Positions 25,289 through 33,778 of a stretch of DNA of 64,000 nt are shown here, piece after piece; positions within the stretch are counted from its first letter, which is position 1, and every line of letters starts with the position of its first letter. The DNA comes from Pseudorhodoplanes sp. (GTDB taxonomy: Bacteria > Pseudomonadota > Alphaproteobacteria > Rhizobiales > Xanthobacteraceae). The stretch spans positions 3,759,730 through 3,823,729 of the forward strand of contig JAVSMS010000001.1 of assembly GCA_032027085.1 (NCBI GenBank), in the 5' to 3' direction. The notes beneath the pieces were generated by a model that searched no databases, was not told the DNA's origin, and was given only the letters and a program-made list of their open reading frames with translations. The position numbers and the translations under genes were made by a program.

Positions 25289-26509
25289 TCACGCTACCGC
25301 CGGCTGCCGCGTCCAGGCGATCTCGTTGAGCGTCTCCTCAAATATGTCGATCGCGAAGTTGAGATCGGCCCGCGCAATAACCAGAGGCGGCGCCAGACGC
25401 ACCACCGTGTCGTGCGTGTCCTTCGACAACACGCCCTTCGCCAGCAGGCGGTGGCAAATATCCCGCGCGCTGGCATAGCTCGGATCAATCTCGGCGCCGG
25501 CCCAGAGCCCGCGCCCACGCACCTCTTTCAGGACCGGGTTTTTGATCGCGCGCAGGCGTTCATGCATATGTGCGCCGAGAATGCGGCTGCGCTCGACAAG
25601 GCCCTCCTCCTGGATGACCCGCAGCGCTTCGAGGCCGACCGCGGATGCAAGCGGATTGCCGCCGAAGGTCGAGCCATGCGAGCCGGGCGTGAATACATCC
25701 ATCACCTCGGCGCGCGCGACAAAGGCAGAGACCGGCAATACGCCGCCGCCCAGAGCCTTGCCAAGGATGACGCCGTCCGGAGCGACGCCGTCATGCCGGA
25801 AGGCGAACCAGTCGCCGGCGCGGCCGAGGCCCGACTGCACTTCATCGAGGATCAGCAGCACATCGTGCGCGTCGCAGAGTTTGCGCAAGCCGGCGAGGTA
25901 GCCAGGCGGGGGCACAATGATGCCGCCCTCACCCTGGATCGGTTCGATCAGGATCGCCGCGGTTTCCGGCGTAATGGCCTGCTCCATGGCGACGAGATCG
26001 CCGAACGGCACGGCGCGAAAGCCCGGGGTGAACGGCCCAAAGCCGTCGCGATAATCGTCTTCCGAGGAAAACCCAACAATTGTGGTGGTGCGGCCGTGGA
26101 AATTGCCTCCGGCGACGATGATCTCGGCGCGGTCGCGCGGAATGCCCTTGACCTTGTAGCCCCAGCGGCGCGCCGCCTTGATGGCGGTTTCCACCGCTTC
26201 AGCACCGGTATTCATCGGCAAGGCGGCGTCGAGCCCGGTGCGCTTGCACAATTCGGCGAGGAACGGACCAAGCCGATCGTTGTAGTAAGCGCGCGAGGGC
26301 ACGGCCAAGCGGTGCGCCTGTGCCTCGAGCGCGGCGAGAATGCGCGGATGGCCATGCCCATGGCTCGCCGCCGAATAAGCGCTCATCATGTCGATGTAAC
26401 GCCGCCCCTCGACGTCCCACAGATATGCTCCCGATCCTCGCGTGAGGACGACAGGGAGCGGTTCGTAATTGCGCGCTACATAGCGGCTTTCCAACTCGAA
26501 GGGGTCCAT
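25289..26509 (-). CDS. rocD: Ornithine--oxo-acid aminotransferase
   Basis: 406 residues from ATG 26509, preceded by GGAGGTGAG; the frame opens upstream without a ribosome binding site. It is a class III PLP transaminase: SAYSAASHGHGHPRI, MNTGAEAVETAIKAARRWGY, GNFHGRTTTIVGFS, LIEPIQGEGG, LILDEVQSGLGRAG and the PLP lysine in ILGKALGGGVLPVSA. MNTGAEAVET and the ornithine-typical N-terminus YVARNYEPLPVVL point to OAT rather than acetylornithine aminotransferase. It converts ornithine plus 2-oxoglutarate to glutamate semialdehyde plus glutamate. Its stop is coupled to the next gene, and an Lrp-type regulator lies upstream. Confidence 0.93.
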   Translation of the reverse strand: MDPFELESRYVARNYEPLPVVLTRGSGAYLWDVEGRRYIDMMSAYSAASHGHGHPRILAALEAQAHRLAVPSRAYYNDRLGPFLAELCKRTGLDAALPMNTGAEAVETAIKAARRWGYKVKGIPRDRAEIIVAGGNFHGRTTTIVGFSSEDDYRDGFGPFTPGFRAVPFGDLVAMEQAITPETAAILIEPIQGEGGIIVPPPGYLAGLRKLCDAHDVLLILDEVQSGLGRAGDWFAFRHDGVAPDGVILGKALGGGVLPVSAFVARAEVMDVFTPGSHGSTFGGNPLASAVGLEALRVIQEEGLVERSRILGAHMHERLRAIKNPVLKEVRGRGLWAGAEIDPSYASARDICHRLLAKGVLSKDTHDTVVRLAPPLVIARADLNFAIDIFEETLNEIAWTRQPAVA

Positions 26510-26632
26510 GGCGCTCACCTCCATAGTTAATTTGGAGAGTCGCCGGCGCAAAGGCGGTCGAATACCGATCCTGCCGCAACAGATTCTGCTGCGCGTCCCC
26601 GCCGGCGCGACAGAAACGGTTGCGGCAATTTT

Positions 26633-27142
26633 TCAGGTGCGCTTGCGAGCGGACGCCGGCGATCCGAGCAGAGAGGCGGGATAACCCGAGAAGCGCCGCA
26701 CTGGCCGCAACGCAATATGGCTGACGACGCGCGCGACGCCGAGATCGGGATCGTCGATCAGATCGGTGGTCAGCGTCTCATAGCGCGCAAGATCGCTGCA
26801 GACGAAACGCGCGAGGTAATCGAGATCGCCGCTCACTTCCCAGCATTCCACGACCTCGTCGATCGTGGTGAGACGTTTCTCCAGGCGGTCCTGCCGTCCC
26901 TGCTTCTCCAGCACGATTTCAGCGAAGACCGTCACCGGATTGGACAGACGTTCGAGCGCCAGCACGGCCTGATAGCCGGCGATAATCCCCGCTGCCTCGA
27001 GCCTGCGCACCCGCTCCAGGCAAGGCCGCGGAGTCAGTCCCGCCACACCGGCGAGCTTCTGAATCGTCATGCGTCCGTTGCGCTGGAGCGCGGCAAGAAT
27101 CTTGATGTCGATCCGGTCCAGAGCAGGCGGTCGCTTGGCCAT
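26633..27142 (-). CDS. Lrp/AsnC-family transcription regulator
   Basis: 169 residues. The winged-helix DNA-binding part is at residues 8-60 (LDRIDIKILAALQRNGRMTIQKLAGVAGLTPRPCLERVRRLEAAGII), followed by the RAM ligand domain (AEIVLEKQGRQDRLEKRLTTI, VVECWEVSGDLDYLARFVC). These proteins sense amino acids. It lies 123 bp upstream of rocD on the same strand, so it may be the local regulator of the ornithine cassette, responding to arginine or ornithine; the ligand is inferred from context only. The C-terminal tail (GYPASLLGSPASARKRT) is longer than the family core and looks disordered. Confidence 0.9.
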   Translation of the reverse strand: MAKRPPALDRIDIKILAALQRNGRMTIQKLAGVAGLTPRPCLERVRRLEAAGIIAGYQAVLALERLSNPVTVFAEIVLEKQGRQDRLEKRLTTIDEVVECWEVSGDLDYLARFVCSDLARYETLTTDLIDDPDLGVARVVSHIALRPVRRFSGYPASLLGSPASARKRT

Positions 27143-27211
27143 GAGACTCTCGATGCAAAAGCGGAGGCTGCAGCCTAACAGAAAACAGCGCCGGTTCGAT
27201 TCGACTGTCCT

Positions 27212-28465
27212 TCACGCGACGCGTGTTTGGTCCGCTCCGTCCTGCACGTCGCCAACCGATGTCGGCGACACATGTGCCGAAGCGCCAAGTTGCCCACTCA
27301 TAATGCCTTTGCGGCCCCGCTTCTTGGCCGCATAGAGCAGCCGGTCGGCCAGGTCCACCAAGGCTTCCGGAGATTCAGCCGGCGGATACGCCGATGCCAC
27401 GCCGATACTGATGGTCAGACAGGGGCCGACGGGCGATGCCGGATGCGGAATGCGAGCGTGATTGATGATCGCCTGCAAACGCTCGGCGACCGAAACCGCG
27501 CCTTGTGGACCGGTATTGGGCAAAAGGCAGACAAATTCCTCGCCGCCATAGCGCGCCACCAGATCCCCGCCCCGGCGGGCGACCTGCGTCAACAGAACGG
27601 CGATCCGCCGCAGACAATCGTCGCCCTGCAAGTGGCCGAAACGATCGTTGTAGGCCTTGAAATAGTCGACATCGATCATCAGGAGCGACAACGGAACGCG
27701 GGCGCGGGCGCAGCGCCGCCATTCGTCGCGCAGCGCCTCATCAAAACGCCGCCGGTTGAAGATGCCGGTCAGCGAATCCGTGGACAGCAAGTGCTGCAGC
27801 AGCCGGTTCTGCGCGAACTGGATGCGCTGGCTGCGCTGCAGCGTGTTGGCGACCGAAAATCCCAGCACATTCGCCAGCATCAGGCGGAGGACGGTGCGGT
27901 AAATGTCATCCGGCGGCGGAACTGGCGCCACCGATATGGTCCAGGTCAGCGGCGCAATCAGGGTGTAACCTGTCGCCAGCACCACCATGGTAGTCAAACG
28001 AAGCGGCAGACAGAAATAGATGATGATCAGAATGCCGATCATCAGGGTCGGCCAGGTTGCGCCAAGCTGTGGATGCAGGTTGAGCAAAGCGAGCGACGAC
28101 GCGCCGCCCGTCACCGCGAAGGCGATAGCGAGCCGTTCCAGGGATCGCCACGACTTCACATGAAAGGCGACCGGCAGGGCAATTATGATCACGATCGCCA
28201 TGGAAATCTGCGGGACCAGTCCCCACCCCAGATCAATGCCGGAGCGGACGGCGTAGACATCGCCCGCAAGATTCAGGATGGTCGCCAAGCCGACAAAGAA
28301 CAGGACGAATTGCAGTCTGCGCCGGTCGTCGGCAAAACGGCTGAGTCGGTAATCGCGCTCGCACTGATCGTCGACAAGGCACGCAGACCAGTGCGTCACC
28401 TTTACCGGAGCCACGTCTTGCGGCGCCGGGATTGTCACCTGCCCTGTCGGAGAAGGATCGCCCAT
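27212..28465 (-). CDS. Membrane-bound diguanylate cyclase (GGDEF)
   Basis: 417 residues. Five to six transmembrane segments fill residues 50-205 (FVLFFVGLATILNLAGDVYAV, ISMAIVIIIALPVAF, LMIGILIIIYFCLPL and others), forming a MASE-like sensor. The GGDEF domain follows: LLSTDSLTGIFNRRRFDEAL, LLMIDVDYFKAYND, and the active-site loop GGEEF at 307-311, with both catalytic acids present. RGGD ends five residues before GGEEF, which is the RxxD inhibitory (I) site for product feedback. It makes c-di-GMP from GTP at the inner membrane. The signal sensed is unknown. Stand-alone gene. Confidence 0.9.
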   Translation of the reverse strand: MGDPSPTGQVTIPAPQDVAPVKVTHWSACLVDDQCERDYRLSRFADDRRRLQFVLFFVGLATILNLAGDVYAVRSGIDLGWGLVPQISMAIVIIIALPVAFHVKSWRSLERLAIAFAVTGGASSLALLNLHPQLGATWPTLMIGILIIIYFCLPLRLTTMVVLATGYTLIAPLTWTISVAPVPPPDDIYRTVLRLMLANVLGFSVANTLQRSQRIQFAQNRLLQHLLSTDSLTGIFNRRRFDEALRDEWRRCARARVPLSLLMIDVDYFKAYNDRFGHLQGDDCLRRIAVLLTQVARRGGDLVARYGGEEFVCLLPNTGPQGAVSVAERLQAIINHARIPHPASPVGPCLTISIGVASAYPPAESPEALVDLADRLLYAAKKRGRKGIMSGQLGASAHVSPTSVGDVQDGADQTRVA

Positions 28466-28525
28466 CGCCCGCCGCCGAATCGTCGACGGTCACTAGAGCA
28501 AGGATGGCCGCAAAGGGCCAGCCCG

Positions 28526-28957
28526 TCAGTTCACACAGCCGCGCGTGTAAGCCCCGATTTGCCCGGCGCCGACGCCACTGGAACCGCCGGAATGAATACA
28601 GTTGATCGTGCGGTCCTGGAAGGATTGGCCGGCCGGCCGCGCCGGCGTGATCGCCGGGCCGGCATTCCCGGTGACGCCCGGGACCACCATCGGCGGTGAG
28701 GGTGCGTGTCCGAGGGGTCGGACGGTGCCGCCCGGGGGAACACGGCCAAGCGGGGTAAGTGGGGATTGATGAGGATTGGCGAGCCAGGGTTGGCGCGGCG
28801 AGGCGCTGCGCATCCCAGGTTCGTCGTTCATGATCGAATAAGGATAGCCGCGAACCACCTTCTTCTGCTTCTTGCGCTTGGCGGCGTCGGCAGAGACGCT
28901 GCCGAGAACCAGCGCAAAAACTGCTGAAAAAACGACGATTTTGGATAGCTGTCTCAT
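28526..28957 (-). CDS. Small secreted Pro-rich hypothetical protein
   Basis: 143 residues from ATG 28957. Signal peptide MRQLSKIVVFSAVFALVLGSVSADA, then a basic patch (AKRKKQKKVVRG), a disordered Pro/Gly-rich middle (SPRQPWLANPHQSPLTPLGRVPPGG) and a C-terminal block with two Cys (TINCIHSGGSSGVGAGQIGAYTRGCVN) that could form one disulfide. No known domain. It is co-directional with the RluC-type gene upstream but separated from it by a strong hairpin, so it is probably its own unit. Confidence 0.75.
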   Translation of the reverse strand: MRQLSKIVVFSAVFALVLGSVSADAAKRKKQKKVVRGYPYSIMNDEPGMRSASPRQPWLANPHQSPLTPLGRVPPGGTVRPLGHAPSPPMVVPGVTGNAGPAITPARPAGQSFQDRTINCIHSGGSSGVGAGQIGAYTRGCVN

Positions 28958-29018
28958 CAAGATGGCTCGACCTGACTATCTTAAATAGGAACGCGCGGCG
29001 GCAAAATCAGGTCCGGCA

Positions 29019-29046
29019 GGGAGCATGACGTTTTCGTCATGCTCCC
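29019..29046. other. Perfect 12-bp hairpin with TTTT loop between genes
   Basis: GGGAGCATGACG, TTTT, CGTCATGCTCCC pair without mismatch. It lies five bases after the pseudouridine synthase stop (minus strand), where a terminator would sit, but no U tract follows on either strand. It may protect the 3' end of that mRNA or be a short dispersed repeat. Confidence 0.75.
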
Positions 29047-29050
29047 GGCC

Positions 29051-30337
29051 CTACTCTTCCGGCGATTCCTCAATCGGATCGTAGCGTTTGGCGTCGAAGC
29101 CAAGCAGGTTCCAGCTCTGCTGCATGTGCGGCGGCAGCGGTGCGGTGACATCGATCTTGCCGCCGCGCGGATGCGGAACCGCGATCCGCCGCGCCAGCAG
29201 GTGGAGCCGGTTCTGAACACCGCCGGGCAATTCCCAGTTCTCGATATTGAAGTATTTCGGGTCACCCACGATGGGATGCTCGATATGCGCCAGTTGCACG
29301 CGCAATTGGTGCGTGCGGCCGGTGACCGGCTTCAGCGACAGCCAGGCGAGTTTGTTGGCCGCTGTCTCCACCACTGCATAATAGGTGACGGCGTGGCTCG
29401 CGCCTTCTTCACCGTGTTTGGCCACCCGCATGATGGAATCGTCCTCGCGTTCCTCCTTGGCGAGATAGGTGGAGATGCGCCCTTGTTTCGGTTTCGGCAC
29501 GCTCGGCACCAGAGCCCAGTAGATCTTGCGCGCCGAGCGCGAACGGAATGTCTTAGCCAGCGCCGCCGCCGAAAAACGGTTCTTCGCCACCAAGAGGCAG
29601 CCGGAGGTGTCCTTGTCGAGGCGGTGCACCAGACGCGGACGCTGGCCGTCGCGCGCGGTCAGCACCGCCAGCATGCCGTCGATATGGCGCGTGGTTCCGG
29701 AACCGCCCTGCACCGCAAGCCCCATCGGCTTGTTCAGCACCATCACGTCATCGTCTTCATAGAGGGTGATGGATTTCAGGAACGCCTTCGTCTCCTCGTC
29801 TTTGGGCGAACCGGGACGTGGCGGCGGCGCCTCCAGCCGAAGCGGCGGAATGCGCACCGCCTGTCCCGCTTCCAGCCGATCCTTCGGCTCGCGGCGCTTG
29901 CCATTCACCCGCAACTCGCCCTTGCGGATGATGCGCTGGATGTGACTGAAGGACAGACCGGGGAATTTCGCTTCCAGAAAGCGGTCAATGCGCATGCCGC
30001 CTTCGTCGGCCGTCACGGTGACAGTCTGCACACCAGTCGCCGCGGGAGCGGCGTCCGGCCGTCTGCTGCCTCCGCTCTCGGGGCTGAAGCCACGCTCCGG
30101 CGCCTGGCGATCCGGCCGTTTCCGGCTCTGGGAAAAGGGTTGGGATGCGGGCTTAGCCGCGGGGCCGCGCGACGGCTTGCCGGACGGACGACCATGCGAT
30201 CCCGCCTCGCCGTGGTCCCGAGCCTTCGAGGATCGCTTGGATTGCGCCTCATGGCGCGACTTCTGACGGTTCCTGCGGCCCTGGGGGCTGGCTTTGCCTC
30301 GGCCGCCCTGTTTGCCTTGTCTGTGCCGCTCGCTCAT
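29051..30337 (-). CDS. RluC/RluD-family 23S rRNA pseudouridine synthase with long basic N-terminal extension
   Basis: 428 residues from ATG 30337. Residues 1-100 are a disordered Lys/Arg/Ser/Gly-rich extension (RQGKQGGRGKASPQGRRNR) absent from most family members. An S4 RNA-binding domain follows (MRIDRFLEAKFPGLSFSHIQRIIRKGELRVNGKR), then the RluA-type catalytic domain with the aspartate in RLVHRLDKDTSGCLLVAKN, plus KPVTGRTHQLRVQLAHIEHPIVGDPKY. It converts chosen uridines of 23S rRNA to pseudouridine; RluC (positions 955/2504/2580) is the best guess from the S4 domain. The basic extension probably adds RNA affinity. Confidence 0.9.
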   Translation of the reverse strand: MSERHRQGKQGGRGKASPQGRRNRQKSRHEAQSKRSSKARDHGEAGSHGRPSGKPSRGPAAKPASQPFSQSRKRPDRQAPERGFSPESGGSRRPDAAPAATGVQTVTVTADEGGMRIDRFLEAKFPGLSFSHIQRIIRKGELRVNGKRREPKDRLEAGQAVRIPPLRLEAPPPRPGSPKDEETKAFLKSITLYEDDDVMVLNKPMGLAVQGGSGTTRHIDGMLAVLTARDGQRPRLVHRLDKDTSGCLLVAKNRFSAAALAKTFRSRSARKIYWALVPSVPKPKQGRISTYLAKEEREDDSIMRVAKHGEEGASHAVTYYAVVETAANKLAWLSLKPVTGRTHQLRVQLAHIEHPIVGDPKYFNIENWELPGGVQNRLHLLARRIAVPHPRGGKIDVTAPLPPHMQQSWNLLGFDAKRYDPIEESPEE

Positions 30338-30501
30338 GGCGCGGCCATAGCACAGGGCAACTTGCTTCGCTCGGGTTTGTTCACAGTCCCTATGCAACTG
30401 AAAAACCCGCGCCAACAATACGCGCGCGCATTCACGCTCCGACGAACCGTCGTCCCATACGGAAGCGCATGGTTAGGACCAAAAACGAGCCCGAAAGTGG
30501 A

Positions 30502-30852
30502 TCACTTGCAGCGGCGCATCTCGCCGGCCGGCGTCTTGTCCCAAGTGACGCTGACCCTGTCCTTGCCGACCAGTCTTAAACCGATGGGCATAATGTGCAT
30601 CTTGCCTTCGTTGGAGCATTGCGCCTGCAAAGCAAGCGTGTCGCCGATGCGGTAGGATTTCTTGATCAGGCAGTTCGCGACGAACCATTTCACCGTCTTG
30701 TCGGTGACGATCATCGGCGCAGTCGACGACGTGTCGCCATGAATGCTGCAACCGGCAGGATCGATCGCCCAACGGCCGAGAAAAGGATCGTCGGCGCGGG
30801 CCGGCTGCATCTGCAAGCCAAGCATCGCCGCAGCGACGATCGTCGCTTGCAT
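30502..30852 (-). CDS. Small secreted hypothetical protein
   Basis: 116 residues from ATG 30852, with GGGAGGT just upstream (spacing is short; ATG 30867 is possible). Signal peptide MQATIVAAAMLGLQMQPARA is followed by ADDPFLGRWAIDPAGCS, a pattern seen in small periplasmic or surface proteins of Rhizobiales. Four Cys (in AGCS, ANCL, AQCS and the final RRCK) could form two disulfides. No domain assigned. It lies 28 bp downstream of rarA on the same strand and is probably the last gene of the degQ-rarA transcript. Confidence 0.75.
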   Translation of the reverse strand: MQATIVAAAMLGLQMQPARADDPFLGRWAIDPAGCSIHGDTSSTAPMIVTDKTVKWFVANCLIKKSYRIGDTLALQAQCSNEGKMHIMPIGLRLVGKDRVSVTWDKTPAGEMRRCK

Positions 30853-30880
30853 GCACCTCCCTCGCATTTGGCCTGCCTGT

Positions 30881-32212
30881 TTATTGCCCGGTTCTGTCTT
30901 TCCGCAGCTTTGCCCAATATTCAAGCCGCTTCCTGATCTCGCGCTCGAAGCCGCGCTCGGGCGGATCGTAAAAAGTCTGGCGGCCGAGCTTTTCCGGGAA
31001 ATAATCCTGGCCGGAAAACGCCTCTTCGGTGTCGTGGTCGTAGGCATAGCCCCGGCCATAGCCCTCGTCCTTCATCAGCCGCGTCGGCGCATTGAGGATG
31101 TGTTTGGGCGGGAGCAGCGAGCCGCCCTCCTTCGCCAGGCGGCGGGCGGCGCCGTAAGCCGTATAGGCCGCATTCGATTTCGGCGCGGTGGCGACGTAGA
31201 TCACCGCCTGCGCGATGGCGAGCTCGCCTTCCGGGCTCCCAAGAAAATCGTAGGCGTCCTTCGCCGCGTTGCAGATCACCAGCGCCTGTGGATCAGCGAG
31301 ACCGATGTCCTCTACCGCCATGCGCACCACACGCCGCGCGATATAGAGCGGGTCTTCGCCGGCGTCGAACATGCGCGCGAGATAATAGAGCGCAGCGTCG
31401 GGATCGGAGCCGCGCACCGATTTGTGCAAGGCGGAGATGAGGTTGTAATGACCGTCCTGCGACTTGTCGTAGATCGGGGGACGGCGCTGCACCACGCCCT
31501 GCAGGCCGGCGGTATCAAAGACCTCGCCCTTGCGTGCGGCACGCCAGATTTCCTCCACCAGCGTCAGCGACGCGCGGCCGTCGCCGTCGGCCATGCGAAC
31601 AAGCGCGGCACGCGCTTCGTCGTCGAGCGGCAGCTTGCGGCCTTCAACCTGCTCCGCTCGCTGCAACAATTTTTCGATTGCCGCCTCGTCGAGCGACTTG
31701 AACACCAGAACCCGCGCGCGCGACAGCAGAGGTGCGTTCAACTCGAAGGAGGGATTTTCGGTTGTGGCGCCGACCAGCACGATGGTGCCGTCTTCCATCA
31801 CCGGCAGAAAGGAATCCTGCTGTGCACGATTGAAGCGGTGGATCTCGTCGACGAAGAGCAGCGTGCCCTGCCCGCTTTCGCGGCGCGCGCGGGCCTGATC
31901 GAACACTTTCTTGAGATCGGCGACGCCTGAGAAGATGGCGGAAATCTGCTCGAAATGCAGATCGGTCTCCTGCGCCAGCAGCCGCGCCACCGTGGTCTTG
32001 CCGGTGCCGGGCGGTCCCCAGAAGATCATGGAACCGAGTGAGCGTGTTGCCAGCATGCGCGTCAGCGCGCCATCGGGACCGAGCAACTGGTCCTGTCCGA
32101 CCACCTGCGACAGTTTCTGTGGACGCAGTCGGTCGGCGAGCGGACGCGGCGTGTCCGCCTCCAGCCCGGCGGCTGTGAACAGATTGGCTCCGCTGGTCGG
32201 GCGCCGTGTCAT
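30881..32212 (-). CDS. rarA: Replication-associated recombination protein A (AAA+ ATPase)
   Basis: 443 residues. The AAA+ core has Walker A GPPGTGKT at 66-73, Walker B LLFVDEIHRFNRAQQD, sensor 1 LVGATTENPSFELN and an arginine-finger region LLSRARV. The C-terminal tetramerisation and accessory domains follow (HYNLISALHKSVRGSDPDAALYYLARM, NAPTRLMKDEGYGRGYAYDHDTEEAF), all typical of MgsA/RarA. It acts at stalled or gapped replication forks with SSB. Its ATG overlaps the upstream protease stop as ATGA, so the two are translationally coupled, a common order in alphaproteobacteria. Confidence 0.94.
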   Translation of the reverse strand: MTRRPTSGANLFTAAGLEADTPRPLADRLRPQKLSQVVGQDQLLGPDGALTRMLATRSLGSMIFWGPPGTGKTTVARLLAQETDLHFEQISAIFSGVADLKKVFDQARARRESGQGTLLFVDEIHRFNRAQQDSFLPVMEDGTIVLVGATTENPSFELNAPLLSRARVLVFKSLDEAAIEKLLQRAEQVEGRKLPLDDEARAALVRMADGDGRASLTLVEEIWRAARKGEVFDTAGLQGVVQRRPPIYDKSQDGHYNLISALHKSVRGSDPDAALYYLARMFDAGEDPLYIARRVVRMAVEDIGLADPQALVICNAAKDAYDFLGSPEGELAIAQAVIYVATAPKSNAAYTAYGAARRLAKEGGSLLPPKHILNAPTRLMKDEGYGRGYAYDHDTEEAFSGQDYFPEKLGRQTFYDPPERGFEREIRKRLEYWAKLRKDRTGQ

Positions 32213-33615
32213 CCGCCGAACTGTGCCGTGATCCTCTGGCCGTTGCGCAGCACCGTGATCCGCCAGAGCCGGTGCTGTTCGCGCATCGCCCGGTCGAGAT
32301 CGCGCGTGCGCGTCATCGGTTGTTCGTTCACGGCCTCGATCACGTCGCCGCGCTTGAAGCCGAGCCGCTGGGCCGGCGAGCCGTTGGCGACATCGAGAAT
32401 AGCGACGCCTTCAACCGATGGATCGATGCGCAATTCGTCTGCCAGCGCCGGCGACAGATTGCCAATCTTGGCACCGGCAAAGGGTGAACGCGACCTGATG
32501 ACAATTTCCTCGCGCGGGAAATCAGGCGCCGCCTCCAGCCCGACCGTCACCGTGCTCTCGCGGCCGCCCCGGATGATGCCGATCTGGGCATGGCCGCCCA
32601 GCGGCTTGGTGCCGAAGCGGTAGTCAAAGGCGTTCTGATCTTCCACGGCCTGCCCGTCGATCGACACGATCAGGTCCCCGGTGCGCAGACCACCACGTGC
32701 GGCCGGACTGTTCGCAATCAGACCGGCCACGAGCGCGCCGGTGGGACGCTTCAGACCCAGGCTTTCGGCGATCTCGGGTGTCACCATCTGCAAACGCGCG
32801 CCAAGCCAGGGACGTTTCACCGCTCCCGACCCAGTCCTGGCGGACGTCGCGACCACTTTCACCATATTGGCCGGGATGGCGAAGCCGATGCCCTGCGACC
32901 CGCCGGAGCGGGAAAAGATGGCGGTGTTGATGCCGACCAGCCGGCCGGACAGATCGACCAGCGCGCCGCCGGAATTGCCGGGATTGATGGCGGCGTCGGT
33001 CTGGATAAAGAACTGATAGTCGGTGATGCCGACCTGCGTGCGCGCCAGCGCCGAGACGATGCCGTGCGTCACCGTCTGGCCGACACCGAAGGGATTGCCG
33101 ACGGCCAACACCAGGTCGCCGACCTGCAGATCGTCGGAATTGCCGAATTCGAGCGCCGGAAAACGCTCGCGCGCCTCCTTGATCTTCAACACGGCAAGAT
33201 CGGTGCGCGAATCCTTCAGCACGATATCGGCCTCGAATTCCCGCTTGTCCGCCAGCGACACCTTGATTTCGGTCGCGCCCTCGATGACGTGGTTGTTGGT
33301 TACGATATAGCCGGCGACATCCACGATCACGCCGGAGCCGAGCGAGCGCTGCACCTGCTCGCGCGGGATGCCCTGGCCGAAGAAACGCCGGAAGATGGGA
33401 TCGTCCAGCAGCGGATTGCGGTTTTCCACCACGCGTGCGGCGTAGACATTGACCACTGCCGGTGAGACGCGCCTCACCACCGGGGCGAAGGACAGTTTCA
33501 CCTCCGCCGCTGATTGCGGCAAACGACGGTCCTGCGCCAGAGCGGCTGGCGCAATCGCCATCGCACTGCACATTAGAGCCACAAGAAAAGTCAAACCCCG
33601 CCGGACAAAATGCAT
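32209..33615 (-). CDS. degQ: Periplasmic Deg/HtrA serine protease
   Basis: 468 residues from ATG 33615, which starts a signal peptide (FLVALMCSAMAIAPAALAQ); the open frame upstream is not coding. The trypsin-like triad is His109 (VTNNHVIEG), Asp139 (DSRTDLAVL) and Ser215 (NPGNSGGALVD). Two PDZ domains follow, near 280-365 (GLRTGDLIVSIDGQAVEDQ) and 395-460 (AQRLGFKRGDVIEAVNEQPMT). It degrades or refolds damaged envelope proteins. The symbol degQ is by layout (two PDZ domains, no long Q-linker); it could equally be named degP-like. Coupled to rarA. Confidence 0.9.
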   Translation of the reverse strand: MHFVRRGLTFLVALMCSAMAIAPAALAQDRRLPQSAAEVKLSFAPVVRRVSPAVVNVYAARVVENRNPLLDDPIFRRFFGQGIPREQVQRSLGSGVIVDVAGYIVTNNHVIEGATEIKVSLADKREFEADIVLKDSRTDLAVLKIKEARERFPALEFGNSDDLQVGDLVLAVGNPFGVGQTVTHGIVSALARTQVGITDYQFFIQTDAAINPGNSGGALVDLSGRLVGINTAIFSRSGGSQGIGFAIPANMVKVVATSARTGSGAVKRPWLGARLQMVTPEIAESLGLKRPTGALVAGLIANSPAARGGLRTGDLIVSIDGQAVEDQNAFDYRFGTKPLGGHAQIGIIRGGRESTVTVGLEAAPDFPREEIVIRSRSPFAGAKIGNLSPALADELRIDPSVEGVAILDVANGSPAQRLGFKRGDVIEAVNEQPMTRTRDLDRAMREQHRLWRITVLRNGQRITAQFGG

Positions 33616-33778
33616 GTCGGAAACCCCACTAGACCGCCAGATATAGGCCCAGCTCAACGGCAAATGAAGTGGCGAAGCCGCCTCCAAGCCGTGAAATCCC
33701 GACAAAAATGCCTTACGTTACGGGAGCTTGCGGGGAAGTTCCCCAGACAGGTAGAGGCCGCTGGCCGGGAGAACAGCC

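Noticed and set aside
29019-29046. Calling the TTTT-loop hairpin a rho-independent terminator
   Set aside because: The T run is in the loop and none follows the stem on either strand, so it was kept as a plain hairpin.
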